Positions 16,830 through 25,631 of a stretch of DNA of 64,000 nt are shown one piece after another. Source of the DNA: Marinomonas piezotolerans (GTDB taxonomy: Bacteria > Pseudomonadota > Gammaproteobacteria > Pseudomonadales > Marinomonadaceae). A program made the position numbers and the translations under genes. The stretch covers positions 682,001-746,000 of the forward strand of contig NZ_QKRA01000001.1 in the NCBI RefSeq assembly GCF_003362755.1, given 5' to 3'. Position 1 is the stretch's first letter, and the number at the start of each line of letters is the position of its first letter. The notes below the pieces were generated by a model. The model made no database searches, was not told the origin of the DNA, and worked only from the letters and a program-made list of their open reading frames with translations.

Positions 16830-18668
16830 TTAATCGGATTTCCGACCTATTTTCCCTACACCAAATCCAACCAATAAGCCGGCGAGAATTGCAATTAACC
16901 AATAACCATATTTACTGAGCCAATCATCAGATACTAATTCAACTGTGGCATGATCTCGGTAGACTTTTCTTAGGATTGTTTGACCGTCATAGTTAAGACT
17001 TTGAGTCACGGACACGTTCATCATCGCGTTTGGGCGCTCATTTAGGCCACTTAAACGCCAACGAAAATTAATTGCACCATTATCCACCGTTGCCTCTGCT
17101 TCAGAGGCACTCATCATGTTAAGTGCGCTATCAACGAACAGCTCTGCATAATAGGTTTGCCCTTGCACCGGATTCTCAACTCTAGCAGATAGCTGAATCT
17201 CAAATGCATCGTTTAAATTCGCCATGGTCGGCAAATCCCATCGCACGTCATCTAACTCACTGCGCAATTGCTGCTGTAGTGACATAACCGCCCCCTCAAA
17301 AGGGATAAGATTATTTACTTGACGCTCTAGATTCGCCTTATCTTCGTTAACCGCCCTCACTTCGGCAGATAGCTGCTCAACTTCAGCTTGAGCCGCGACA
17401 TGCCCTTCTCGTAACGTCGCCATCTCCTCTCGATATTGCTCTTTTAACGCTGTACTGTCCGCAAGCTGCTGTCTTAATTGCTGTATTTTAATGTCTTGAT
17501 TGGCAATAGCGGTCCGCAGTACTTCTAGATCTGCTTTAAGTTCACTATTAAGTGTTTTCGCTTGCTGATACTTCGCATTCAATTCAGACAGTTTATTTGC
17601 CAAATCCGTTTCTTTTGTCGATAGCTCTCTTTCCAATGCCACCACATCATTTTGATAGTCTGAAATAAGCCCATTTTGGGCATTAATTTCAGCTTTAAGG
17701 CGTGTAATTTCTGAGCGTAAAGCAGCACTATCTTTTAAAGAATCTTCATCAGTGCGTGACGCGGGCTCAGATACCAATAACGATCCTCCGCGCTCCAGTT
17801 TTGCGTTCTGCTCTTCTAATGCATTAATCACATTACCTTGCACACGAATTTTATCCCAGAGCACCTGATGTTGAGCACGCGCTTCAGACAGCGCGCCACC
17901 CAGTTTCAAATTTTCCTTATTAAGGGAATCGTATTGAGCCTGCAGTGTGCTCTTTTGATCACTTAATGTTTTATATTTGCTTTTTAGATGAGCGTGCTCG
18001 ATTGAGAGGTCTCGGTAGTTCTTACTCAAGGCGTAATGTGCACTATCGAGGGTTCTAAAACTCTTGTTCAACTCAATAAAGTCTTGCTGTTGACTGGCGT
18101 TAGCCGCTAATGCTTGCTGCTTTTCCACTTCAAGCACTTCAATTTTTTTTGTTAGTTGATCATTCTCAAGTCGTAATTGATTATAACTAACTTCTAACTG
18201 ATCCCTTTCAGCCTTAAGTGTCTCTATGCGTTGCAACCAATCACTGTCATTTTCTTGAGTCATTAAACTTGATAACTGCTGTTCCTTCTCATCAAGTCGT
18301 TGAGTAAGTTCAGTTATTTGCTCTGAGTTTTGCGCGAGCTGACGCTTTAAACGTTCGATTTGCTGGTTGCGCTCTGCTTCTTTCTTTTGATAGGTCAACG
18401 CTGCAGCTTCTTGATTGGTATCTTTAGACTGGCTATCCGTTAGAAAAGCAGTTTGGTCGTTAGTGCTTGAAGTGCCGCTGGAAACAGGCTCGGGCTGACT
18501 CTTTAACTCATTGGAGGCACTTACTTGTTTAGGATCTTGCTCTTCCGCCACTTTGGTGGGAGACACCTCATCGACTAAGGAAGCGTTATCATCATTAGAA
18601 GAGGTCGTACTACAAGCAGACAACATCACACTCAGTGCGATAGAGGTTAGATACATCGAATTCTTCAT
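16830..18668 (-). CDS. Coiled-coil lipoprotein with C-terminal membrane helix
   Basis: A 612-residue protein of unknown function with an unusual plan. It opens with a lipoprotein signal ending in the lipobox LSAC (lipidated Cys19), then has a Ser/Thr-rich linker. A very long heptad-like coiled coil follows (about 90-470, rich in Leu/Glu/Gln/Lys), then a small beta-rich domain (about 480-575: IQLSARVENPVQGQ...). It closes with one transmembrane helix (about 588-606) and a basic tail. If the lipid is in one membrane and the helix in the other, the coiled coil could span the periplasm. No terminator is obvious before metH upstream or pepN downstream. Confidence 0.75.
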   Translation of the reverse strand: MKNSMYLTSIALSVMLSACSTTSSNDDNASLVDEVSPTKVAEEQDPKQVSASNELKSQPEPVSSGTSSTNDQTAFLTDSQSKDTNQEAAALTYQKKEAERNQQIERLKRQLAQNSEQITELTQRLDEKEQQLSSLMTQENDSDWLQRIETLKAERDQLEVSYNQLRLENDQLTKKIEVLEVEKQQALAANASQQQDFIELNKSFRTLDSAHYALSKNYRDLSIEHAHLKSKYKTLSDQKSTLQAQYDSLNKENLKLGGALSEARAQHQVLWDKIRVQGNVINALEEQNAKLERGGSLLVSEPASRTDEDSLKDSAALRSEITRLKAEINAQNGLISDYQNDVVALERELSTKETDLANKLSELNAKYQQAKTLNSELKADLEVLRTAIANQDIKIQQLRQQLADSTALKEQYREEMATLREGHVAAQAEVEQLSAEVRAVNEDKANLERQVNNLIPFEGAVMSLQQQLRSELDDVRWDLPTMANLNDAFEIQLSARVENPVQGQTYYAELFVDSALNMMSASEAEATVDNGAINFRWRLSGLNERPNAMMNVSVTQSLNYDGQTILRKVYRDHATVELVSDDWLSKYGYWLIAILAGLLVGFGVGKIGRKSD

Positions 18669-18780
18669 TAATAACTCCTTAAACCCGCTACAAACGCCAT
18701 ACTGACCCAGTACAACACTCCGTAAAGCTCATGAATCTACATAATGTAAGCATAGCGAAGATGCCTGACACTTACCTTAC

Positions 18781-18811
18781 AAAAAAAAGCGCTAGTATGA
18801 CCAGCGCTTTT
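18781..18811 (-). terminator. Rho-independent terminator of pepN
   Basis: AGCGCTTTT (18803-18811) and AAAAGCGCT (18785-18793) form the stem; on the minus strand it runs into eight T residues (18788-18781). It lies just after the pepN stop. Confidence 0.9.
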
Positions 18812-18817
18812 CCTAAC

Positions 18818-21451
18818 TTATGCCAGACTCTTTGAAACCACCTCATAGACATCTTTCGATAAATCCTGTGAAGCGATACGTTCAAGTTGGGACTTCATCT
18901 TCTCTGAAAGACGGGACTCCATACGCTTCCATCGAGTTAGCGGCGTGCAAAGTCTGGATGCTATTTGTGGATTACGTTTATTCATCAGAATAATTTGGTC
19001 TGCCAAAAACGCATAGCCACTGCCATCGAGATTATGAAACGTTTCTACATTTTGCCCCAGCCCGCCAATCACTGCTCGCAACTTATTTGGATTTTTTATA
19101 TCAAAGTAAGGGTGCTCCATCAGCTCCTTAATTTGAACAAGGCCATTCTCTTGTTCACGAGATGCTGAAAGCATTAACCATTTATTCACAACCAACGATT
19201 CATGCTTCCATTGCTCAAAGAAGGCGCTCATCAAGTCATCTGCTTCAGCCAATTGATTATTCACAATAATGCTCAACGCCGAAAATTGATCGGTCATGTT
19301 ATCTGCATTGCGGTACTGTCGAACAACCGCACTTTTCGCTTCATCATTACCAGACGCAACCCAATAGGACAATGCGGCATTTTTCAAAGAGCGTTTAGCG
19401 ATCTGACCAGCAGAGGCTTGATAAGCATCTGTGACAGTATTGGCTTCATATATTTTCTTGAACTCTTTTTCCAACGAGGATGCGATGAGAAGACGCAAGT
19501 GCTTACGTGCAGCCTTGATCGCATGAGGGTCGATAACGCCGGACAATTCTGACAAGTATGCTTGGCTTGGTAGCGATAAAATTAGCGCGACCATTGCCGA
19601 GTCTAAGGTACTATCGGCCAATAGAGACTCAAAACCTGAAACCAACGATGATTCTTCTGTTAGGTCTTTGCCTGCTTGATATTGCTGTACGCAATTTAAC
19701 AGCTCATTAACGGCTAACTGTTGAGATGCACTCCATCGATTAAAACCGTCCACATCACCAGACATCAACTGTAAAAGCTGATCTGTAGTGTAGCCATAAT
19801 CCAATTTCACGGGTGCAGAAAAGCCTCGAAGAAGAGACGGAACAGGTCTAGATGCAACATTTTCAAAGATAAACGTTTGCTCTGCTTGATTAACATGAAG
19901 CACGACTTCGGTCTGCTCTTTGCCGTCGACTGTAAAAGAAAGTGGCTGATTGTCTGGACCAATCAACCCGGCTCTAACAGGAATATGCAATGCCAGTTTC
20001 GTAGGTTGATTAGGGGTGGGAGGCGTCATTTGCGACACATTTAAAGTATACGTTTGTGTCGTTTCATTGTACGAATCTGTCACATTTAATATGGGAGTGC
20101 CCGCTTGTGAGTACCAACGCTTAAACTGCGTCAGATCTACACCATTTGCATCTTCCATTGCAGAGACAAAATCATCGCAGGTAACTGCTTGCCCGTCGTG
20201 ACGCTCAAAATATAGATCAGACCCTTTACGGAACCCATCCGCACCGAGTAGCGTATGAATCATACGCACCACTTCAGCACCCTTTTCGTATATGGTTAGC
20301 GTGTAAAAATTGGAAATTTCGATAAATGACGCAGGGCGAATTGGATGCGCCATGGGGCCGGCATCCTCTGCGAACTGCGCCGTTTTAAGAAATGAAACAT
20401 CCTCAACACGTTTAACAACATCTGAATGCGTGTCCGCTGAAAATGACTGATCACGAAATACAGTAAAGCCTTCTTTTAGACTCAATTGAAACCAATCTCG
20501 GCAGGTTACACGATTACCTGACCAATTATGAAAATACTCATGCGCGACCACGGCCTCAACACGCAAATAAGCATCATCCGTAGTGGTTTCCGGACTAGCA
20601 AGCAAACAACTAGAGTTAAAGATATTAAGACCTTTATTCTCCATCGCCCCCATATTGAAATCATCGACCGCTACGATCATAAAGATGTCTAGGTCATATT
20701 CACGACCATAGACCTCTTCATCCCATTTCATCGATCGTTTTAGAGAATCCATAGCAAAATCGACTTTATCGATATTATGTTTCTCGGTAAAAATTTTCAG
20801 TGCGACATCTCGACCACTCATGGTGGTAAAGGTGTCGTTAAGCACTTCTAAATCTCCAGCAACAAGGGCAAATAGATAAGCAGGCTTTTTGAAAGGGTCG
20901 TGCCAGGTGACAAACGTTTTACCATCTTCCGTCTTACCGCGTTCGATCTCATTACCATTTGACAACATCACCGGATAGCGGGACTCGTCTGCGATGATCG
21001 TTGTCGTAAACACGGACATCACATCAGGGCGGTCCAAATAATAGGTTATATGACGAAAACCCTCCGCCTCACATTGCGTACAGAACATCGAAGAGGAGCG
21101 ATACAAGCCCTCTAAGCGAGTATTGTTTTGCGGCTCAATAAGGGTTTCACATGTCAGAATAAAAGCATCAGGGGTCGCTGTAATAACTAATTTATCATTA
21201 CTAACGTTGTACTCCTCTTTCGGCAATTCATACTTATCAATCGCCACTCCAATAAGCTTTACATCCTCTCCGCCATCTAGGATCAATGGTGCCGTAGCAG
21301 CATCTGACTCAGGGTTACGGCGAATGTGTAGACGAGAAGTTACGACCGTTTGCGTTTCATCAAGATCAAACGTTAGCTCGGTTTTATCAATAAGAAAATC
21401 TGGGACTTTATAGTCTTTCAGAAAGACTGCGGCGGGTGTTTGCTCTGACAT
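18818..21451 (-). CDS. pepN: Aminopeptidase N
   Basis: A zinc metallopeptidase of family M1 that removes N-terminal residues from peptides in the cytoplasm. From the chosen ATG it has 877 residues, close to the E. coli enzyme. GAMENKGLN (substrate N-terminus recognition) and HEYFHNWSGNRV (HExxH zinc site with the downstream Glu in LKEGFT) are intact. The C-terminal helical domain typical of PepN is complete. The frame is open back to 21514, but ATG 21451 follows AGGAG at good spacing, right after the stop of the DUF2797 gene. It is the last gene of the nadK - rhomboid - yeaC - DUF2797 - pepN run. Confidence 0.97.
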   Translation of the reverse strand: MSEQTPAAVFLKDYKVPDFLIDKTELTFDLDETQTVVTSRLHIRRNPESDAATAPLILDGGEDVKLIGVAIDKYELPKEEYNVSNDKLVITATPDAFILTCETLIEPQNNTRLEGLYRSSSMFCTQCEAEGFRHITYYLDRPDVMSVFTTTIIADESRYPVMLSNGNEIERGKTEDGKTFVTWHDPFKKPAYLFALVAGDLEVLNDTFTTMSGRDVALKIFTEKHNIDKVDFAMDSLKRSMKWDEEVYGREYDLDIFMIVAVDDFNMGAMENKGLNIFNSSCLLASPETTTDDAYLRVEAVVAHEYFHNWSGNRVTCRDWFQLSLKEGFTVFRDQSFSADTHSDVVKRVEDVSFLKTAQFAEDAGPMAHPIRPASFIEISNFYTLTIYEKGAEVVRMIHTLLGADGFRKGSDLYFERHDGQAVTCDDFVSAMEDANGVDLTQFKRWYSQAGTPILNVTDSYNETTQTYTLNVSQMTPPTPNQPTKLALHIPVRAGLIGPDNQPLSFTVDGKEQTEVVLHVNQAEQTFIFENVASRPVPSLLRGFSAPVKLDYGYTTDQLLQLMSGDVDGFNRWSASQQLAVNELLNCVQQYQAGKDLTEESSLVSGFESLLADSTLDSAMVALILSLPSQAYLSELSGVIDPHAIKAARKHLRLLIASSLEKEFKKIYEANTVTDAYQASAGQIAKRSLKNAALSYWVASGNDEAKSAVVRQYRNADNMTDQFSALSIIVNNQLAEADDLMSAFFEQWKHESLVVNKWLMLSASREQENGLVQIKELMEHPYFDIKNPNKLRAVIGGLGQNVETFHNLDGSGYAFLADQIILMNKRNPQIASRLCTPLTRWKRMESRLSEKMKSQLERIASQDLSKDVYEVVSKSLA

Positions 21452-21452
21452 A

Positions 21453-22286
21453 CTAACGCTCCTGTAGCGTAAATTCTGCTTCGTATCCGGTGTACTTACG
21501 TATATTGATAACACCTGTGTCTAAAATCCAGTACTGTCCCTTAATGCCCATTAATGTCCCCTCTACATGAGGCGTTTTTTCAGCATTAATACTGGTAACT
21601 TTAGATGGGTACTCAAGTACTGGGTAGCTAAATTCATGGGTTAAATTGGTATCATCAAGCTCTTGAACTGCCTGCAGACCAAACTCATTCTGTAGCGCGT
21701 CAAGCCCCTCCCAAAGGGAGCCAATCAAACGTTCTTGTTCATACGCTAAATCTAGCTTCGCATCACTACCTTTTAGCATATTGCGCCAATTGGTCTTATC
21801 CGCGACCTCATTTTTAAACAATGTTTCAACCAATCCTGACATACGACGGTTTGCCACAACAAACATTGCTCGCCCCTGTGTTGCACCTTGATCAAGCCAG
21901 CGGGTCGGCAATTGATCGCCACGGGTAATCCCTACTTTTAAAGCAGTCGTATTGGCAAGATATACATAGTGACTCTGCATGCAGAAACGCTCCGCCCACT
22001 CAGGCTCTCGACACGTTCCTTTATGAAAATGGCATTTTTCTGGGCTCATGATGCATGTATCGCATGCCGCGAGCTTCTTGAAACAGGGGTAACAATAGCC
22101 TTGATTAAACGACTTCTTACTCGCCCTTCCACAATGAATACATTGAATCTCACCACTGAACTTGAGAGATACTTTCTGACCCAATGCGTCATCTAGTGGA
22201 ATCAGAGACTCATCGAGCTTCAACTCATAACTCACCTTGCCAGACGTATCCGCTTGTACTGACATTTTTCGAAGATTGCCGCGCAT
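21453..22286 (-). CDS. DUF2797 zinc-finger protein
   Basis: A 277-residue protein of the DUF2797 family, function unknown. The middle carries a dense set of cysteines and histidines: CIHCGRA (about 50), CYPCFKKLAACDTC (68-81) and CHFHKGTC (87-94), which should hold zinc. A GIY-YIG-like stretch follows, HYVYLANTTALKVGITR (about 106-122). Such a layout suggests nucleic-acid binding, perhaps nuclease-derived, but no activity is established. It overlaps the stop of yeaC by one base and is followed one base later by pepN, so the three are translationally linked. Confidence 0.85.
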   Translation of the reverse strand: MRGNLRKMSVQADTSGKVSYELKLDESLIPLDDALGQKVSLKFSGEIQCIHCGRASKKSFNQGYCYPCFKKLAACDTCIMSPEKCHFHKGTCREPEWAERFCMQSHYVYLANTTALKVGITRGDQLPTRWLDQGATQGRAMFVVANRRMSGLVETLFKNEVADKTNWRNMLKGSDAKLDLAYEQERLIGSLWEGLDALQNEFGLQAVQELDDTNLTHEFSYPVLEYPSKVTSINAEKTPHVEGTLMGIKGQYWILDTGVINIRKYTGYEAEFTLQER

Positions 22287-22564
22287 TATTTACTCTGATC
22301 CGAATCGTCTACCCATTTAATCGTGTCAAGCTCAAGCGTTTCCGTCTTAGAATCACACCCCTTATGAACGGTTCGATCAATATAACCAACTCGCTGTTCT
22401 TCAGACTTATTTGTGTAATCATAAGTAATCACCGCCTGCATACAAATCTCAATCTGCTCCGGCGTCAATTTAACCCCATTGGGCCATTTACCTAGCTCTA
22501 TTGCTTGTTTCAACCGCCCATATACTTCGGGGGACATGTTATCGATCATTTCTTTAAAATTCAT
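22286..22564 (-). CDS. yeaC: YeaC-like DUF1315 protein
   Basis: A 92-residue acidic protein matching the YeaC/DUF1315 family, found mainly in gammaproteobacteria with no known role. The opening INNMSPEVY-like segment (here IDNMSPEVYGRLKQAIELGKW) and LTPEQIEICMQAVI are the family core. It has no cysteine-metal site or membrane helix of note. It sits tightly upstream of the DUF2797 gene, an arrangement that suggests a shared function. Confidence 0.85.
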   Translation of the reverse strand: MNFKEMIDNMSPEVYGRLKQAIELGKWPNGVKLTPEQIEICMQAVITYDYTNKSEEQRVGYIDRTVHKGCDSKTETLELDTIKWVDDSDQSK

Positions 22565-22604
22565 ATCAATCTCGTTCCTAGTAAACGCTAGGCCGTTGTT
22601 TATT

Positions 22605-23474
22605 CTACAGATGCTTAATGAGTCGGCGGTAGCCTGCGTAGAGCGCTGCCAATACCAAACCAGATGTAAGCCCCAACAAATGTGCTTCGTTTGCCATATT
22701 CCCCAAGCCCAAAGTCGCCAATACGTCGGTATAACCTAACGCCAGCCATGCGGCAAAAAAAACCATCAAAGGCTTTGAGATCAAAGTAGGCCATGAAGGC
22801 ACGAGTATAGAAACCAACCATGCGAATCCAACCAGCCCATATACCAAGCCAGATAAACCACCGAATAGTGGATACCCATTAATCAAAAACTGACCAACAT
22901 TGCTCACAATGCTGACGACAAGTGCAAAAATCAGCCACCCCACCGAGCCAATCAGTCGTTCCAATCGGCGGCCAATGTCCCATACCCAAAGAGAGTTAAA
23001 AATCAAATGTGCTGCACCGAAGTGCAAAAACGTAGGAGTCAGCAGACGCCAGTACTCACCTTGTTGCCAAACTTGCTCAATTGGCAAAAAACGTATGCGA
23101 TTACCGACAATGTCAAAGGATGTGATCGTGAACCAACTCACCACGTCCAAATAGTCACCCAGCCCAGTTACTAAGGCGACTAAAAATGTAAGCGCCAAAA
23201 ATACCAAAGTCATTGGTGAACGATGCCAACTCGACACAAGGGAGGACAACGATGAACGCTGACGAGTGGGTCTAACATTTGAAGTATCTAAATTTGGGTC
23301 CGCAAGCCATGACTTTAAAATTTCCATGGCATCATGCGACTGTGAAGGTTTTACTAGCCAAAGCTGGTCATGCCCATTTGCCTGCATAATACGATGAGCG
23401 ATTCCATACTTCCAAAGAATCTGGCTTAGGGAAGTCGGGTCTTCACCGTCGACGAACTCGTATATCAATACCAT
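22605..23474 (-). CDS. Rhomboid-family intramembrane serine protease (GlpG-like)
   Basis: A 289-residue inner-membrane serine protease. The N-terminal ~75 residues form a small soluble domain like that of GlpG; about six membrane helices follow. The catalytic pair is visible: Ser in GGLSGLVYG (about residue 200) and His in NEAHLLGLTSG (near 265). HFGAAHLIFNSLWVWDIG carries the conserved HxxxN oxyanion region. It should cleave membrane proteins within their transmembrane segments; substrates are unknown. It lies between nadK (21-base gap) and yeaC. Confidence 0.92.
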   Translation of the reverse strand: MVLIYEFVDGEDPTSLSQILWKYGIAHRIMQANGHDQLWLVKPSQSHDAMEILKSWLADPNLDTSNVRPTRQRSSLSSLVSSWHRSPMTLVFLALTFLVALVTGLGDYLDVVSWFTITSFDIVGNRIRFLPIEQVWQQGEYWRLLTPTFLHFGAAHLIFNSLWVWDIGRRLERLIGSVGWLIFALVVSIVSNVGQFLINGYPLFGGLSGLVYGLVGFAWLVSILVPSWPTLISKPLMVFFAAWLALGYTDVLATLGLGNMANEAHLLGLTSGLVLAALYAGYRRLIKHL

Positions 23475-23495
23475 GCAAACAATCGCCTTAGTTCA

Positions 23496-24377
23496 TTATT
23501 GACGGTAACCAGATTGCCAGCCAAGTTTGCTACGACATACATCATAAAAATCATGGTCTTTAGGATGAATTAAGCGTATCCCACCTTTGTGACGGGAAAT
23601 ATGAATCTCGTCACCTGGAGCGGCCGTGATATTCAATTGTCCATCACAACTCACACTTGGGTACGTTAAGTTAGACTCACATACAACAATACGGATCTTA
23701 GCATCAGCATCGATCACAATGGGTCGGTTACTGAGTGTATGTGGATGCATCGGCACCAATACCAATGCATTAAGCTTAGGCAGCATGATGGGGCCACCTG
23801 CTGACAGCGCGTAAGCCGTGGAGCCCGTCGGTGTAGCAACGATCAGTCCGTCTGACTTCTGGTTCATAACGAACTGGTCATCAATAAATAGATCAAAGCG
23901 AATCATACGCGCAGACTTTCCCGGGTGAAGCACGAGATCATTGAGCGCCAATCCCTCACCACTTGGGCGGTTTTGACGCTTAATCTTCGCTTCTATCATG
24001 AAGCGCTTCTCTTCTAAATAGTCGCCTTTAAGTATTGGACCAAGCTCTGCTTCAAAATTATTCGGTGAAATATCCGTTAAAAAGCCTAATGTGCCACGGT
24101 TGACGCCAATTACAGGAATGTCATAAGCAATAATGGCCCGAGCTGCACCCAGAAAGCTTCCGTCCCCCCCCACTACCATGACTAGATCACAATGGTCGCC
24201 CAACTCTTTTAGTGGCGCTGAAGGGGTCGTTACACCCGGCATCATGGTTGCAAGATCCGATTCAAGTACTGGTGAAACGCCTTCGCTCTGAAGATAGTCC
24301 ATCAGTCGCTTTACGGTATCGAGGATCTGAGGCTTATCCAAACGCGCAATAATTCCGATCCGTCTAAAAAGACTCAT
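23496..24377 (-). CDS. nadK: NAD kinase
   Basis: This enzyme phosphorylates NAD to NADP using ATP. It has 293 residues, the normal length. VVGGDGSFLGAAR (about 69-81) holds the catalytic GGDG, and NQKSDGLIVATPTGSTAYALSAGGP holds the NAD-binding segment. It starts the minus-strand run that ends with pepN. The first residues (MSLFRRIGIIARLDKP) match the family start. It is the second NAD-related gene in the window besides nadC. Confidence 0.96.
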   Translation of the reverse strand: MSLFRRIGIIARLDKPQILDTVKRLMDYLQSEGVSPVLESDLATMMPGVTTPSAPLKELGDHCDLVMVVGGDGSFLGAARAIIAYDIPVIGVNRGTLGFLTDISPNNFEAELGPILKGDYLEEKRFMIEAKIKRQNRPSGEGLALNDLVLHPGKSARMIRFDLFIDDQFVMNQKSDGLIVATPTGSTAYALSAGGPIMLPKLNALVLVPMHPHTLSNRPIVIDADAKIRIVVCESNLTYPSVSCDGQLNITAAPGDEIHISRHKGGIRLIHPKDHDFYDVCRSKLGWQSGYRQ

Positions 24378-24582
24378 TGAGTAGGTTTTCCCGTCACTGT
24401 GGTTACTGTTGTCGTGCGGTACGTAGGCGTACTCTAATTATTGTTCGGCACTGACATCCATCGAAGACATCACTTACGCCGTAAATGCAGAATGTAACAT
24501 GAAGCGATTCAGTTCGCTACGCGCTCTACAAGGGCTTACGACCGCCACGGCATTTACAAATCGATTTTTATTGAGTTCGCGA

Positions 24583-25470
24583 TCATTCATGGTAGGGGTA
24601 ATAATAGGCTGGCATGCCTCGCCACCCCTGCAAACCTCCACTGTGAATAAACAGCGTATTGCCATACTCCCAACAACCTTGGCGTACAAACTGATCGACT
24701 TGATATAACATCTTACCAGTATAAATAGGGTCTAACTGGAGATTGGGATTCAGCTCGTACATCTTCTTCAAAAATGCCAGAAGCTCATCTGACATCTTAC
24801 CAAAGCCACCATGATAACATTCATCAAACTCTAACAATGTCTGCAAATGCGGTTTGATTGGCCGTACTACAATTTGATCAGCGCCCTTCAGCGCACTAAA
24901 CACAGCGAGGTGATGCACTTTTTCACAGGCAGCAAACCCTTCCGCTGTGGTCCCCGTGCCACTCGCCACACAGATCATATCTGTATCAGTAACTCGTGAC
25001 ATTATGGTGTCAGCCCAATCTTTACATCCTAAAACACCCAAACCTCCCCCTCCTCCTTCAGGGACCCAATAAACATCATCATAAAACTGGTCAACGGTAT
25101 TTCGAACGTCTGATGCCAAGCCTTTTCTATAATCTAAACGTTGACTTGGGAAAAGAATTGCACCATTCGAGGCAGCTGATTGAAGAGTCGGCGTAAGCTG
25201 CGCATGCACTTCCCCTCGCACCACAACAATAGGTAGAAGTCCTAATTCCACTACTTTATTAACAAACGCATCAACATGATTAGAGTGAGGCCCACCAAAA
25301 GTAGCAACAGCCTGATAACGCTGTTTTATGGCTGCGTTCATATGATGTTTTAGCTTATGATACTTATTCCCCGGAGCAGAACGATGTTCCAGGTCACCAC
25401 GATAAATGTAGAACCTTTTCGTACACGAAGACTGACTCATTGCAGGCAAAATTACAGATTCTATATACAT
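24583..25470 (-). CDS. PLP-dependent deaminase (D-cysteine desulfhydrase / ACC deaminase family)
   Basis: A fold-II PLP enzyme of the tryptophan-synthase-beta group. The PLP lysine lies in APGNKYHKLKHHM, the phosphate-binding segment is ATFGGPHSNHV, and SGTGTTAEGFAA is the second glycine loop. This set is typical of D-cysteine desulfhydrase and ACC deaminase-like proteins; the true substrate cannot be told. The frame is open to 25557, but ATG 25470 follows GGGAG at good spacing and the extra 29 residues lack family likeness; the chosen protein has 295 residues. It is divergent from ydiJ. Confidence 0.85.
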   Translation of the reverse strand: MYIESVILPAMSQSSCTKRFYIYRGDLEHRSAPGNKYHKLKHHMNAAIKQRYQAVATFGGPHSNHVDAFVNKVVELGLLPIVVVRGEVHAQLTPTLQSAASNGAILFPSQRLDYRKGLASDVRNTVDQFYDDVYWVPEGGGGGLGVLGCKDWADTIMSRVTDTDMICVASGTGTTAEGFAACEKVHHLAVFSALKGADQIVVRPIKPHLQTLLEFDECYHGGFGKMSDELLAFLKKMYELNPNLQLDPIYTGKMLYQVDQFVRQGCWEYGNTLFIHSGGLQGWRGMPAYYYPYHE

Positions 25471-25631
25471 GCGTATTACTCCCAACAATGCCCAACCTAC
25501 ACCCACAAACTCAGCCCATGATAAAAGCAGGTTATGATGCGCGTTTTTTTCGTGCAAGAAAATCCCTTAGTCTGCTATTTATTTGGTAGTATCTTTAAGT
25601 AAAAGCATGCATATATAGCGGAGAACACAAC

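Noticed and set aside
24378-24582. A tRNA or small gene in the 205-base gap after nadK
   Set aside because: No cloverleaf, CCA end or coding frame with a ribosome binding site is visible.
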